This document shows, in pieces, positions 42,896-52,528 of a stretch of DNA of 61,667 nucleotides. Both the position numbers and the translations under genes were made by a program. The notes beneath the pieces were generated by a model, which saw nothing but the letters and a program-made list of their open reading frames with translations, had not been told where the DNA came from and searched no databases. This DNA comes from Gammaproteobacteria bacterium UBA7803 (GTDB lineage Bacteria; Pseudomonadota; Gammaproteobacteria; Pseudomonadales; Azotimanducaceae): contig DLCH01000003.1 of assembly GCA_002480525.1 (NCBI GenBank), positions 1-61,667 of the forward strand, read 5' to 3'. How positions within the stretch are numbered: position 1 is the stretch's first letter; each line of letters starts with the position of its first letter.

Positions 42896-44170
42896 TCATG
42901 GCCAGAGCGCCAGCAGCACCAGGCCGATGATCAGCGAGGTGCCGCCGAGCGACAGCAGGTAGGTGCGCAGAGCCGCCGTGCCGAGCACGCAGGCGGCGCC
43001 GATCTTGAACAGCAGGTTGGCCAGGGTGGCCAGGAAGATGGCCCGCCAGGCGACGTCTCCCGGGAGCTGGCCGCGCTCGAAGAGCTGGGCTACCGACAGG
43101 GTCAGGGCGTCGACGTCGGTCAGGCCGGAGATCAGGGCCACCACGTACACCGCGTCGGTGCCGACGTGGGTCTTGGCCGCTGCCACGGCGAAGATGATGA
43201 CCACGTACAGGGCGGTGAACGTCAGGGCGACGTCCAGCCGCGCCGGGTTGCGCTGCTCGGGCATCTCGACGGTCTGCCGGCGGACCCTCGGGTAGATCAG
43301 CGCCGCGGCGACGAGCATCACCAGGGCGAACGCGGCCAGCGGCGCCGCCGCCTGGCCGAGCAGGCCGGGGGCGACCAGCGCCAGCTCCACCCCGACACGG
43401 CCGTACACCACGGTCGACGCGATCAGCACGATCAGGGCCGCGCCGGCAGCCAGCCCGGGGTTGCGCCGGGTCATGCCGGCGAAGCTCACCGTGGCGGCGG
43501 TGCTGGAGATCAGCCCGCCCAGCACGCCGGCGATGACCGCGCCCCGGTCGGCGGGCAGCAGCCGGAACGCGACGTAGCCCACCAGATTGAGGCCGACGAT
43601 GAGCACGGCGAGCAGCCAGGCCTGGAACGGATTGAATACGTCGTAGGGGCCGAAGGTCTCGTTCGGCAGGACCGGCAGCACCACCAGGGTGATGACCACG
43701 AAACGCATGATGGCGCTGAACTCGTCCCGGCCGATCCGCTCCACGAAGCCGTGCAGGGGGCGCTTCCAGTGCAGCAGCATGGTGATCACTCCGCCCATCA
43801 CGACGGCCTGGGTCTGGTATCCGGCCACGCATGCTGCGCCGACCAGATACACGGCGACCGCGGCCAGCAGGGTGGTCACGCCGTGCTCGACCTCCTCCGG
43901 CTCGTCCCGGCTGTGCGCCCCGGAGGGATGGCGATGGCGCAGATAGCGGACCACCACGATGCCGCCGGTGACCAGGAGGCCGGCGGCCACCAGCCAGCCG
44001 CCCCACAGCTCGGTGAGCAGGGCGGCCATGCCGCCGGCGAGCCCGATCAGCGCGAAGGAGCGCAGCCCGATGAGCTTGTGGGCCGCCCATTCGCGCTCCA
44101 GGCCGACGAGCAGGCCGAGCCCGAGGGCCAGACCGAGGCCGACGATGTGGGAAGCGAGGAGACTGGACAT
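42896..44170 (-). CDS. MgtC/SapB-DUF4010 family membrane protein
   Basis: A 424-residue multi-pass protein. The N-terminal MgtC/SapB domain has GLGLGLLVGLEREWAAHKLIGLRSFALIGLAGG (read in pieces), and the C-terminal half is DUF4010 (GLISSTAATVSFAGMTRRNP, YVVALISGLTDVDALTLSVAQL). About 12 helices. The function is unknown; magnesium-related roles have been proposed for MgtC. It sits 10 bases upstream of the MFS permease on the same strand. Confidence 0.9.
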   Translation of the reverse strand: MSSLLASHIVGLGLALGLGLLVGLEREWAAHKLIGLRSFALIGLAGGMAALLTELWGGWLVAAGLLVTGGIVVVRYLRHRHPSGAHSRDEPEEVEHGVTTLLAAVAVYLVGAACVAGYQTQAVVMGGVITMLLHWKRPLHGFVERIGRDEFSAIMRFVVITLVVLPVLPNETFGPYDVFNPFQAWLLAVLIVGLNLVGYVAFRLLPADRGAVIAGVLGGLISSTAATVSFAGMTRRNPGLAAGAALIVLIASTVVYGRVGVELALVAPGLLGQAAAPLAAFALVMLVAAALIYPRVRRQTVEMPEQRNPARLDVALTFTALYVVIIFAVAAAKTHVGTDAVYVVALISGLTDVDALTLSVAQLFERGQLPGDVAWRAIFLATLANLLFKIGAACVLGTAALRTYLLSLGGTSLIIGLVLLALWP

Positions 44171-44343
44171 GGGCGTATTCTAAGGCGGCCGCCGTGGCGC
44201 CGTCTTTCCGTGGTGTGCGGACGGTTCGGTGGCCGGGGGACGCTCCGGGACACCCCGCGCAGTGGGCGGGTCGGCATGGCCATTGCAACGTTTCCGGCGA
44301 ATCGGCATCTAACCACCCACTGCCATGAGCACAGGAGGTAGCC

Positions 44344-44790
44344 ATGAGGAGTTTCAGTTCGAGCCTGGCCGGCGCGCTGGCGCTGGCGCTGCTGGCCGGC
44401 TGCGCCGGCAACCCGGCCCGCAACGAGCAGCTCGACTCGGTGCTGGCCCAGTTCGACACGGACACGGAGTACGCGGCGACGGAGCGGTGCCTGCCGACCT
44501 TCCGCTACGACAGCGTCGAGGTGCTCGACGAGCAGCACCTGCTGTTCAAGAGCCGGCAGGGCGACACCTACTGGCTGAACAGGCTGCGCCAGCGGTGTCC
44601 GGGCATGCGGCCCAACGACACCCTGTCCTTCGAGCTGCGCGACAACCGCGTGTGCTCCCTGGACATGGTCAGCGTCGTCGACCGCACCTTCTTCATGTGG
44701 CAGACCATCGGTCCGACCTGCGGGCTCGGCGAGTTCCACGAGCTCACCGAACCCCAGGCGCAGCTCATCCGCGAAGCGATGCGCCGGTGA
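44344..44790 (+). CDS. DUF6491 family lipoprotein
   Basis: A 148-residue protein with signal peptide and lipobox LLAGC (cysteine near residue 20). The mature domain contains cysteines in ERCLPTF, RQRCPGM, NRVCSLD and GPTCGLGEF, likely forming disulfides, matching the DUF6491 pattern. A strong Shine-Dalgarno AGGAGG lies five bases before the ATG. Role unknown; envelope location is inferred. It is convergent with the HiPIP gene. Confidence 0.82.
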   Translation: MRSFSSSLAGALALALLAGCAGNPARNEQLDSVLAQFDTDTEYAATERCLPTFRYDSVEVLDEQHLLFKSRQGDTYWLNRLRQRCPGMRPNDTLSFELRDNRVCSLDMVSVVDRTFFMWQTIGPTCGLGEFHELTEPQAQLIREAMRR

Positions 44791-44805
44791 GAGGTCGGGG
44801 TGGCG

Positions 44806-45111
44806 TCAGCTCTGCTTGACCCACCCCGCGCACCAGCCCGCGCCGCGGACCTTGAAGGTCGGGAACAGGGCGCAGGACCCCCAGGTGTCGTCCAGCGACT
44901 TGTAGTGGAGGCAGTTGCTGCAGTCCTGGCCGGAGCCTGCGGGGAACCCGTCCGGCGGGTTGGCCGCGACATCCTCCACGTACTTGAGGGCGATGGCCTG
45001 GGGATTGTCCGCGGGCAGCGGCTCCAGCGGCGCCGCGCCGCCGGCCCGGCCGGTGAGCGTCACCGCCGCGGCGGCGGTGCCGAGCTGCACGAAGTGGCGT
45101 CGGTTGACCAT
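44806..45111 (-). CDS. High-potential iron-sulfur protein (HiPIP)
   Basis: A 101-residue periplasmic electron carrier with one [4Fe-4S] cluster. The N-terminus NRRHFVQLGTAAAAVTLTG is a twin-arginine signal. The cluster motif is CSNCLHYKSLDDTWGSC, then GAGWCAGW, giving the four cysteines in CxxC-x13-C-x13-C spacing. I chose the ATG at 45111 because AGGAGG lies 7 bases before it; the ATG at 45117 would directly abut the ribosome site. It would carry electrons to a terminal oxidase or reductase. Confidence 0.92.
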   Translation of the reverse strand: MVNRRHFVQLGTAAAAVTLTGRAGGAAPLEPLPADNPQAIALKYVEDVAANPPDGFPAGSGQDCSNCLHYKSLDDTWGSCALFPTFKVRGAGWCAGWVKQS

Positions 45112-45196
45112 GAGCATTCCTCCTGGTGGTGAACGCCGGGCCACGGTAACGCAGCGCGGCCCGTAGACAAAGCCGGCCCGCGCGGCGGCGCAGGCG

Positions 45197-46576
45197 TCAC
45201 AGCAGCAGCAGGGTTCCCAGGCCGAGCAGCGAGAAGAAGCCGAGCACGTCGGTGGTCACCGTCAGCGCCATGCCGCCGGCCAGCGCCGGATCGATGTTGA
45301 GACGCTTCAGCACGATGGGATAGAGGGTGCCCAGGCTGATGCCGATGAACACGTTGGCGGTCAGCGCGGCGCCGATGATCAGCGTCAGATCCGCCATCCC
45401 GTACCAGGCGTGGGCCACCCCGGCGACCAGGACGGCGAACAGCAGCCCCAGCGCCGCGCCGTTGGCCATCTCGTGGCGCAGCAGCCGCCAGCGGTTGCTG
45501 CGGCCCACCTGGTTGAGCGCCAGCCCGCGGATGATCAGCGCCAGGCTCTGCTGGCCGGCGACGCCGCCCATGCTGGCCACCACCGGCATGAGCACCGCGA
45601 GCGCCACCAGACGTTCGATGGTGTCCTCGAAGTGACCGATCACCCAGGCTGCCAGGAACGCGCCGGCCAGGTTGGTCAGCAGCCACGGGCCCCGGTGAGC
45701 CAGGGTGGTGCGCAGCGGTGCGAACAGGTCCTTGTCCTCGTCCAGGCCGGCGGGCGCGAGGATCGACCGCTCCGCCTCTTCGCTGATGGCGTCCATGACG
45801 TCGTCCACGGTGATCCGGCCGAGGACCAGGCCGTCGTCGCTCACCACCGGCGCGGACAGCAGGTCCCGGTCGCGGAAGGTGGCGATCACCTCGCGCACGG
45901 GCAGGTCGACGGGCAGGCCGGTGGCCGGGCTCATGACGGATTCGACCCGGGCGTCCGGCGGGTAGGACACCACGTCGGCCAGGGCGACCACGCCGAGCAG
46001 CCGGTGGTCGTCGTCGACCACGAACAGGCTGTTCAGGTGCTCGGACGGCCCCTCGCCGCGCCGACGCTGTTCGCGCAGCCGCTCGATGGTCCCGGCCAGG
46101 GTGTCCCGGGGATGGGCCGTGACCGCGTCCACGTCCATGAGGCCGCCGGCCACGTCCTCGGGATGCCGCCGCACGTGTTCCAACCGGCGCCGCTTCTGCG
46201 GGTCCAGCCGGGCCAGCGCCGCGTCCAGCGCCGCCGGCGGCAGGTGCGGCTCGAGGTCGGCGAGCTCGTCGGGCTGCAGCGGCGCCACGGCTTCCGCCAG
46301 GTGTTCGGGGTCGGCGGCGCCGGCCAGGCCGGCCAGCACCTCGTCGTGCAGTTCCGTCAGCGTCTCGCCGCGGACCTCCGCGTCGGCGGCGCTCCACACG
46401 TGCACGCGGCGATCGGGCGGCATGGCTTCCAGCAGGTCCGCGAGCTGGGCCGGATGCACGTCGGCGATCGCGTCGGCGAGCTGGTCCGGGCGGGCGCGGG
46501 CGACGGTCTCGAGCAGGGCGTCCTTGGCGGCGTCCTGGTCCGCGGTGTCGCTCGGGGTGGGCGGCGTTGACGGCAT
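45197..46576 (-). CDS. mgtE: Magnesium transporter MgtE
   Basis: A 459-residue Mg2+ channel. The N-terminal helical MgtE_N domain (residues about 15-145) senses Mg2+. CBS domains follow (GGLMDVDAVTAHPRDTLAGTIERL, then VESVMSPATGLPVDLPVREVIATF). The membrane part has five helices with LAGAFLAAWVIGHFE, VASMGGVAGQQSLALIIRG and a final LGTLLLL. Divergent from the Rieske ferredoxin gene. Confidence 0.95.
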   Translation of the reverse strand: MPSTPPTPSDTADQDAAKDALLETVARARPDQLADAIADVHPAQLADLLEAMPPDRRVHVWSAADAEVRGETLTELHDEVLAGLAGAADPEHLAEAVAPLQPDELADLEPHLPPAALDAALARLDPQKRRRLEHVRRHPEDVAGGLMDVDAVTAHPRDTLAGTIERLREQRRRGEGPSEHLNSLFVVDDDHRLLGVVALADVVSYPPDARVESVMSPATGLPVDLPVREVIATFRDRDLLSAPVVSDDGLVLGRITVDDVMDAISEEAERSILAPAGLDEDKDLFAPLRTTLAHRGPWLLTNLAGAFLAAWVIGHFEDTIERLVALAVLMPVVASMGGVAGQQSLALIIRGLALNQVGRSNRWRLLRHEMANGAALGLLFAVLVAGVAHAWYGMADLTLIIGAALTANVFIGISLGTLYPIVLKRLNIDPALAGGMALTVTTDVLGFFSLLGLGTLLLL

Positions 46577-46689
46577 GGAGGCGGGCTCCGGCGATGCATT
46601 CGATGGCGGCTGATGTTACAAGATCGCCACCGATCCGCCCCCGCCGGCGCGCGGTGGCCGGATCGTGACGAACTGCAGCGGAGTTGCCC

Positions 46690-47001
46690 ATGACCCCGGT
46701 ATTTCCCGTGTCCGCGCTCGGCGACGGTGAGACCACCGTCTGCCGCATCGGCACCGTCGAGGTGCTGGTCAGCCGGGTGGACGGCCGCTACTACGCGACC
46801 TCCGCGCGCTGTCCCCATGCGGGCCAGTCCCTGGCCGGCGGCCGCCTGCAGGGCTGCGAGCTGCGCTGTCCGCTCCATGCTGCGGTGTTCGACGTCCGCG
46901 ACGGCCGCTGCCTGCGGGGCCCGTCCGACGAGGACCTGCAGCGCTATCGGGTGGTGATCGACCAGGGCCGGGTGTGCGTCGACGTCGACGCAACGCGCTG
47001 A
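46690..47001 (+). CDS. Rieske 2Fe-2S ferredoxin
   Basis: A 103-residue soluble Rieske protein. The cluster ligands are CPHAG and CPLHAAVFDVRDG (C-x-H and C-x2-H arrangement), in a standard Rieske beta fold. By family it delivers electrons to an oxygenase or is part of a nitrite-reductase-like system; no oxygenase gene is adjacent. The ATG at 46690 is favoured over the TTG at 46684 because the domain starts at once. Confidence 0.9.
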   Translation: MTPVFPVSALGDGETTVCRIGTVEVLVSRVDGRYYATSARCPHAGQSLAGGRLQGCELRCPLHAAVFDVRDGRCLRGPSDEDLQRYRVVIDQGRVCVDVDATR

Positions 47002-47042
47002 CGGGCCGGGAAATTTCTGAAACGCGTTCTCCGGCCCGCCGA

Positions 47043-47071
47043 TTGGGCTGGCACGGCCGGCTGCGTATACT
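47043..47071 (+). promoter_or_regulatory. Sigma70-type promoter of malate synthase G
   Basis: TTGGGC at 47043-47048, spacer of 17, TATACT at 47066-47071. The position fits a 5' leader of about 100 bases before the glcB start. A small CCCC-TTTTTT-CGGGG hairpin follows at 47076-47091 in the leader. The -10 is strong and the -35 is moderate. Confidence 0.6.
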
Positions 47072-47175
47072 GTCGCCCCTTTTTTCGGGGCCGGCGCCAC
47101 GTCCGGCTCCGCCGCTGCCGGCCGGCAGGGTCCGACGGGCAGGGGATCTCACTGACAACGGAACGGGAGTCGAGC

Positions 47176-49368
47176 ATGAGCGGAACGAAGCGGGTCGAGC
47201 GCAGCGGGTTGCAGGTCGCGGCGGAACTGGATGCATTGATCAGCGATCGCGCGGCGCCGGGCACCGGCGTCGACCCCGAGGCGTTCTGGGCCGGCTTCGC
47301 CGGAATCCTGGCGGATCTCACGCCCCGCAACCGTGAGCTGCTGGCGCGCCGTGACGACATCCAGGCGCAGATCGACGCCTGGCACGTCGAACGCAAGGGC
47401 AAGGCCATCGATCCGGCGGAGTACCGCAGCTTCCTGGAAGACATCGGCTACCTGCTGCCGGAGCCCGAAGACTTCACCATCGCCACGACCGACGTGGACG
47501 ACGAGATCGCCCGCATCGCCGGTCCCCAGCTCGTGGTGCCGGTGATGAACGCCCGCTACGCGCTCAACGCCGCCAACGCCCGCTGGGGCAGCCTCTACGA
47601 CGCGCTCTACGGCACCGACGTGCTGCCGGAAGAGCCGGGCCGGGAGAAAGGCACGAGCTACAACCCGAAGCGCGGCGAGCTGGTGATGGCGCGGGCCTCG
47701 GAGATTCTCGACGGCATCGCGCCCCTGGCCGGCGCCAGCCATGCCGACGTCGCCGCCTACGGCATCGGCGAGGCGAGCGGCCGCCACGAACTGCGCGCGA
47801 TCCTCCAGGACGGCGGCAACACGGGGCTGGAGGATCCGGACCAGTTCGCCGGCTTCGTCGGCGACGGCGAGCCGAGTGCGGTGCTGCTGCGGCACAACGG
47901 CCTGCACCTGGAAATCCAGATCGACCGGAACGACCCCGTGGGCAGCGCCCATGCCGCCGGCGTGAAGGACGTGCTGATGGAGTCCGCCCTGACCACCATC
48001 CAGGACTGCGAGGACTCGGTGGCGGCGGTGGACGCCGAGGACAAGTGCGTGGTCTACGGCAACTGGCTGGGGCTGATGAAAGGAGACCTGGAAGAGCGGG
48101 TGGAGAAGGGCGGCCGGGAGATCGTCCGGCGCCTGAACCCGGACCGCAGCTACACCGGCCGCGACGGCAAGCCGCTGACCCTGCACGGCCGCAGCCTCAT
48201 GCTGGTCCGCAACGTCGGCCACCTCATGACCACCGACGCCGTGCTCGATGCCTCCGGCCGCGAGATCCCCGAGGGCATCCTGGACGCGGCGGTCACCAGC
48301 CTGTGCGCCATGCACGATCTCGAGGGCACCGGGGGGCTGCGCAACTCCCGCACCGGCAGCGTGTACATCGTCAAACCGAAGATGCACGGCCCCGAGGAGG
48401 TCGAGTTCACCTGCGAGCTGTTCTCCCGGGTGGAAGACCTGCTGGGCCTGCGGCGCAATACGCTCAAGGTGGGCGTGATGGACGAGGAGCGCCGCACCAC
48501 GGTGAACCTCAAGGCCTGCATCCGCGCCGCCCGGGAGCGCATCGTGTTCATCAACACCGGCTTTCTCGACCGTACCGGCGACGAGATCCACACCAGCATG
48601 GAGGCGGGCGCCTTCCTGCCCAAGGACGCCATCAAGGGCGAGCCGTGGATCCAGGCCTACGAGGACGCCAACGTCGACATCGGCCTGGCCACCGGCTTCA
48701 GCGGCCGTGCCCAGATCGGCAAGGGCATGTGGCCGAAGCCCGACGAGATGAAGGAGATGCTGGAGACCAAGATCGGCCACCCGAAGGCGGGCGCGAACAC
48801 CGCCTGGGTGCCGTCGCCCACCGCGGCGACGCTCCACGCCCTGCATTACCACCAGGTGAACGTGTTCGAGCGCCAGGAGGAGATCCGCAGCCGCGCGCCG
48901 GCCAGCGTCGACGACATCCTCAAGGTGCCGCTGCTCGGCGGCCGCAATCTGTCCGCCGACGAGGTGCAGTCGGAACTGGACAACAATGCCCAGGGCATCC
49001 TCGGCTACGTGGTGCGCTGGGTCGACCAGGGGGTCGGCTGCTCGAAGGTCCCGGACATCAACGACGTCGGCCTGATGGAGGACCGTGCGACCCTGCGGAT
49101 TTCCAGCCAGCACATCGCCAACTGGCTGCATCACGGTATCTGCAGCGAGGCGCAGGTGCGCGAGACTCTGGAGCGCATGGCGAAGGTGGTGGACGAACAG
49201 AACGCCGGCGATCCGGCCTACCGGCCGATGGCGCCGGACTATGACGCCAGCGTCGCGTTCCAGGCGGCCTGCGATCTGGTGTTCAAGGGCCGGGAGCAGC
49301 CGAGCGGCTACACCGAGCCGGTGCTGCATGCCCGGCGCCGGGAAGCCAAGGCGAAATTCGGCGCGTGA
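47176..49368 (+). CDS. glcB: Malate synthase G
   Basis: A 730-residue enzyme that condenses glyoxylate with acetyl-CoA to malate, in the glyoxylate route. The isoform G length is right. N-terminal SGTKRVERSGLQVAAELDALI, the early EAFWAGFAGILADLTPRNRELLARRDDIQ, VPVMNARYALNAANARWGSLYDALYGTD, then the TIM-barrel segments DCEDSVAAVDAEDKCVVYGNWLG and GIWAP-like GKGMWPKPDEM, are all as in GlcB. It is preceded by a clear sigma70-type promoter. No glcDEF or isocitrate lyase genes are in the window; the CoA-ester lyase is a possible glyoxylate source. Confidence 0.97.
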   Translation: MSGTKRVERSGLQVAAELDALISDRAAPGTGVDPEAFWAGFAGILADLTPRNRELLARRDDIQAQIDAWHVERKGKAIDPAEYRSFLEDIGYLLPEPEDFTIATTDVDDEIARIAGPQLVVPVMNARYALNAANARWGSLYDALYGTDVLPEEPGREKGTSYNPKRGELVMARASEILDGIAPLAGASHADVAAYGIGEASGRHELRAILQDGGNTGLEDPDQFAGFVGDGEPSAVLLRHNGLHLEIQIDRNDPVGSAHAAGVKDVLMESALTTIQDCEDSVAAVDAEDKCVVYGNWLGLMKGDLEERVEKGGREIVRRLNPDRSYTGRDGKPLTLHGRSLMLVRNVGHLMTTDAVLDASGREIPEGILDAAVTSLCAMHDLEGTGGLRNSRTGSVYIVKPKMHGPEEVEFTCELFSRVEDLLGLRRNTLKVGVMDEERRTTVNLKACIRAARERIVFINTGFLDRTGDEIHTSMEAGAFLPKDAIKGEPWIQAYEDANVDIGLATGFSGRAQIGKGMWPKPDEMKEMLETKIGHPKAGANTAWVPSPTAATLHALHYHQVNVFERQEEIRSRAPASVDDILKVPLLGGRNLSADEVQSELDNNAQGILGYVVRWVDQGVGCSKVPDINDVGLMEDRATLRISSQHIANWLHHGICSEAQVRETLERMAKVVDEQNAGDPAYRPMAPDYDASVAFQAACDLVFKGREQPSGYTEPVLHARRREAKAKFGA

Positions 49369-49573
49369 CCGGCGGGGGCAGGGCGCCTGGGCTGCGTCCG
49401 CATCCGGAATCGGCGGAAAAATCGCGTGGCCCTGGGAACTGCGGAACGGGATTTGCATCAAACGAAGGAGCGTCAGGGCGCGTCTGCGCGGTCAGCCCCT
49501 CCCTCCCCCTCCCCCGGAGGCCGCGCGGCGTGATCCTGGCGTTTCTTTCTTTCCGCCATTGTAGGAATTGCAC

Positions 49574-50329
49574 GTGACCGTGGAGCATCCGCAGGACGAA
49601 GCCGGCCTGCGGGCCGTGGGCCGCATCGTCGCCGACGTGCTGGCGCGCATGCTGGCCGCGGTGGAACCGGGCATCACCACGGCGGAGCTCGACGGCCTCG
49701 GCGAGCGCTGGCTGGCGGAACGCGGCGCGCGTTCCGCGCCGCGGCTCAGCTACGATTTTCCCGGCGCCACCTGCATCAGCATCAACGAGGAGGCCGCCCA
49801 CGGCATTCCCGGCCGGCGGCGCATCGCTCCGGGCGACGTGGTCAACGTGGACGTGTCGGCGGAGCTCGACGGCTACTTCGCCGACACCGGCGGTACCACG
49901 GTGGCGCCGCCGGCGGGGCCCGTGGAGCGCCGGCTGTGTCATGCCACGCGGGACGCGCTGGCCGCGGCGATGGGGCAGATCCGGGCCGGTCAGCCGATCA
50001 ACGCCGTGGGCCGCGCAGTCGAGCGCGTGGCGCGGCGGCACCGTTTCCGGGTGATCCGCAATCTCGGCGGGCACGGCGTCGGCCGCAGCCTGCACGAGGC
50101 GCCCGACGGCATCCTGAGCTGGTGGGATCCGGCCGACCGGCGGGTGCTCCGGGAGGGCATGGTCATCGCCGTGGAACCGTTCCTGTCGACCCGCTCGACC
50201 ATGGTCCGGGAAGCCGCCGACGGCTGGACCCTGCTGGCCGAGCCGGGCAGCCGATCTGCCCAGTTCGAACACACCATGATCGTCACCCGTGGGGCACCCA
50301 TCGTCCTGACCCTGCCGCCCGAGCCGTGA
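49574..50329 (+). CDS. Type I methionine aminopeptidase
   Basis: A 251-residue metalloprotease of the MAP family that removes N-terminal methionine. Metal ligands are visible: NVDVSAELDGYFADTGGT with two aspartates, GGHGVGRSLHEAP with a histidine, IAVEPFLSTRS with a glutamate and QFEHTMIV with the last. I prefer the GTG at 49574, which has AGGA seven bases before it, over TTG at 49568. It probably represents an extra MAP copy, because the main map gene usually lies beside rpsB (established knowledge). Confidence 0.9.
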   Translation: MTVEHPQDEAGLRAVGRIVADVLARMLAAVEPGITTAELDGLGERWLAERGARSAPRLSYDFPGATCISINEEAAHGIPGRRRIAPGDVVNVDVSAELDGYFADTGGTTVAPPAGPVERRLCHATRDALAAAMGQIRAGQPINAVGRAVERVARRHRFRVIRNLGGHGVGRSLHEAPDGILSWWDPADRRVLREGMVIAVEPFLSTRSTMVREAADGWTLLAEPGSRSAQFEHTMIVTRGAPIVLTLPPEP

Positions 50330-50356
50330 CGGCGCGCCCGCGAGCGGGCGCGGAGT

Positions 50357-52129
50357 TCAGTGCATGTGGGGCTCCTCGGCGCCCCGGGGTACGCGGATGT
50401 TGTCCACCAGGGTGCGGATCTCCGCGGGCACCGCGGGTGTGAAGCGGCTCACCACGGCCGCGGTCGCGAAGTTCAGAGCCGCGCCCACGGCGCCTATGCC
50501 CTCCGGCGAGATGCCGAACCACCAGTAGCCTTCGTGGTTGTGCTCCGGCGCGACGAACTTGAAGTAAACGATGTAGGCGAAGGTGAACACCAGGCCGGTC
50601 ACCATGCCGGCGACCGCGCCTTCCTTGTTCATGCGGAAGCTGAAGATGCCCATCAGGATCGCCGGGAACAGCGATGCGGCGGCCAGTCCGAAGGCGAACG
50701 CCACCACCTGAGCCACGAAGCCGGGCGGGTTGATGCCCAGGTAGCCGGCGACACCGATGGCCACCGCCGCGGCGATGCGCGCGTAGCGCAGCTCCTGGCG
50801 GTCGGTGAGCTGGCGGGCGAAGGTGTTGCGGATCAGGTCGTGGGAGACCGACGACGAGATCACCAGCAGCAGCCCGGCCGCCGTGGACAGCGCCGCCGCC
50901 ACCCCGCCGGCGGCCACCAGCGCCACCACCCAGGCCGGCAGCCGGGCGATCTCCGGATTGGCCAGCACCATGATGTCCCGGTCGACGTAGACCTCGTTGG
51001 CACTGTCGGTGGGCGGATTGACCAGGGTGCGCTCGCCGTTGCTGCCGCGGGCGTCGTCGTAGGTCGGCAGGCCCTCGAACGGCGCGCCGGGTGCGTACTG
51101 GATCACCCCGTCCGCGTTCTTGTCGAGCCAGCCGATCAGGCCCACGTCCTCCCAGCTCTTGAACCATCCCGGCATGGACTCGTAGGCCTGGTCGTGGACG
51201 GTGTCGATGAAGTTGAGCCGCGCGAAGGCGCCCACCGCCGGCGCGGTGGTGTAGAGCAGGGCGATGAACACCAGCGCGTAGCCGGCGCTGCGCCGGGCGT
51301 CGGCGACGTGGGGCACGGTGAAAAACCGCACGATCACGTGGGGCAGCCCGGCGGTGCCGACCATGAGCGCCAGGGTGATGGCGAACACGTCGATGGTGGA
51401 CTTGCTGCCGTCGGTGTACGGGCCGAAGCCGAGGTCCACCAGCACCCGGTCGAGCTTCTCCAGCACCGACAGTCCTGAGCCGTCAGCCACCGTGGCGCCG
51501 AGGCCGAGCTGAGGGACCGGCACCCCGGTGACCAGCATGGAGATGAAGATCGCCGGAACGAGGTAGGCGAAGATCAGCACGCAGTACTGGGCCACCTGGG
51601 TGTAGGTGATGCCCTTCATGCCGCCGAGCACGGCGTAGAAGAACACCACGCCCATGCCGATGATCACGCCCCAGGTGATCTCCACGTCCAGGAACTGGGA
51701 GAACACGATGCCGACGCCGCGCATCTGTCCGGCCACGTAGGTGAACGACACGACGATCAGGCTGATCACCGCCACCACCCGGGCGGTGCCGGAGTAATAG
51801 CGCCGGCCGATGAAGTCCGGCACGGTGAACTCGCCGAACTTGCGCAGGTAGGGGGCCAGCAGCAGGGCCAGCAGCACGTAGCCGCCGGTCCAGCCCATCA
51901 GGTAGACGCTGCCGTCGTAGCCGAGGAACGCGATGATGCCGGCCATGGAGATGAACGAGGCCGCGCTCATCCAGTCCGCGGCGGTGGCCATGCCGTTGGC
52001 CACCGGGTGCACGTGCCCGCCGGCGACGTAGAAGTCGCTGGTCGAGGCGGCCCGCGAGGCGATGGCGATGCCGATGTACAGGGCGAAGGACGCGCCCACG
52101 AACAGATAGGTGAGAGTCTGCACGTCCAC
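50357..52129 (-). CDS. Sodium:solute symporter, acetate-type (VC_2705 subfamily)
   Basis: A 590-residue SSS-family symporter with 13 or more helices. N-terminal TYLFVGASFALYIGIAIASRAASTSDFYVAGGHV, ATAADWMSAASFISMAGIIAF and GGMKGITYTQVAQY are typical of ActP-like carriers. The inserted loop rich in Asp/Gly (residues 330-390) is characteristic of the TIGR03648-type solute symporters. The DUF4212 gene upstream encodes its small partner; acetate or a related monocarboxylate is the likely substrate. Confidence 0.92.
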   Translation of the reverse strand: MDVQTLTYLFVGASFALYIGIAIASRAASTSDFYVAGGHVHPVANGMATAADWMSAASFISMAGIIAFLGYDGSVYLMGWTGGYVLLALLLAPYLRKFGEFTVPDFIGRRYYSGTARVVAVISLIVVSFTYVAGQMRGVGIVFSQFLDVEITWGVIIGMGVVFFYAVLGGMKGITYTQVAQYCVLIFAYLVPAIFISMLVTGVPVPQLGLGATVADGSGLSVLEKLDRVLVDLGFGPYTDGSKSTIDVFAITLALMVGTAGLPHVIVRFFTVPHVADARRSAGYALVFIALLYTTAPAVGAFARLNFIDTVHDQAYESMPGWFKSWEDVGLIGWLDKNADGVIQYAPGAPFEGLPTYDDARGSNGERTLVNPPTDSANEVYVDRDIMVLANPEIARLPAWVVALVAAGGVAAALSTAAGLLLVISSSVSHDLIRNTFARQLTDRQELRYARIAAAVAIGVAGYLGINPPGFVAQVVAFAFGLAAASLFPAILMGIFSFRMNKEGAVAGMVTGLVFTFAYIVYFKFVAPEHNHEGYWWFGISPEGIGAVGAALNFATAAVVSRFTPAVPAEIRTLVDNIRVPRGAEEPHMH

Positions 52130-52132
52130 CGC

Positions 52133-52399
52133 TCAGCCCTCCCGCTCGTCGACGTCGTACTTGCGGTCCAGTCGCCGCATGGCGAAGGCGTAGACGAAGA
52201 TCAGCACGATGAACACGTAGATCGAGCCCTGCTGGGCCCACCAGAACCCGAACGGAAAGCCGAAGAAGTCGATCCGGTTCAGCGGTTCCACCAGCAGCAC
52301 GCCGAAGCCGAACGACACCGTGAACCAGATGGCCAGCAGCACCGCCGACAGCTTCAGGTTGGCGCGCCAGTAGGCGCGGCCTTTCTCCTGCGAATTCAT
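52133..52399 (-). CDS. DUF4212 symporter small subunit
   Basis: An 88-residue protein with two transmembrane helices. YWRANLKLSAVLLAIWFTVSFGFGVLL and FFGFPFGFWWAQQGSIYVFIVLIFVYAF, then RRLDRKYDV, are the DUF4212 signature. These small proteins pair with the SSS symporter encoded next, here 3 bases downstream. Their function is thought to be as an auxiliary subunit. Start: ATG with GGGAGAGAACG upstream. Confidence 0.93.
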   Translation of the reverse strand: MNSQEKGRAYWRANLKLSAVLLAIWFTVSFGFGVLLVEPLNRIDFFGFPFGFWWAQQGSIYVFIVLIFVYAFAMRRLDRKYDVDEREG

Positions 52400-52437
52400 C
52401 GTTCTCTCCCCTCGTTGTCGTGCGTCGTGCCGGTCTT

Positions 52438-52503
52438 GTGGGAGCGCTCTCCAGAGCGCGATCGATTCACCGGGCGGAATCGCGCTCTGGAGAGCGCTCC
52501 CAC
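52438..52503. repeat. Inverted pair of REP-like elements
   Basis: Two head-to-head units, 52438-52462 (plus) and 52479-52503 (minus), separated by 16 bases. Each is GTGGGAG, then stem GCGCTC, loop TCCA, stem GAGCGC, then GAT. The pair would fold as one long hairpin. It lies between the symporter operon and the LLM gene, 25 bases from the LLM stop, and could insulate or terminate transcription. Stem sequence GCGCTC/GAGCGC differs from the other loci but pairs perfectly. Confidence 0.85.
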
Positions 52504-52528
52504 AGGGTGGTCGGTTGCGAGTAGCCCG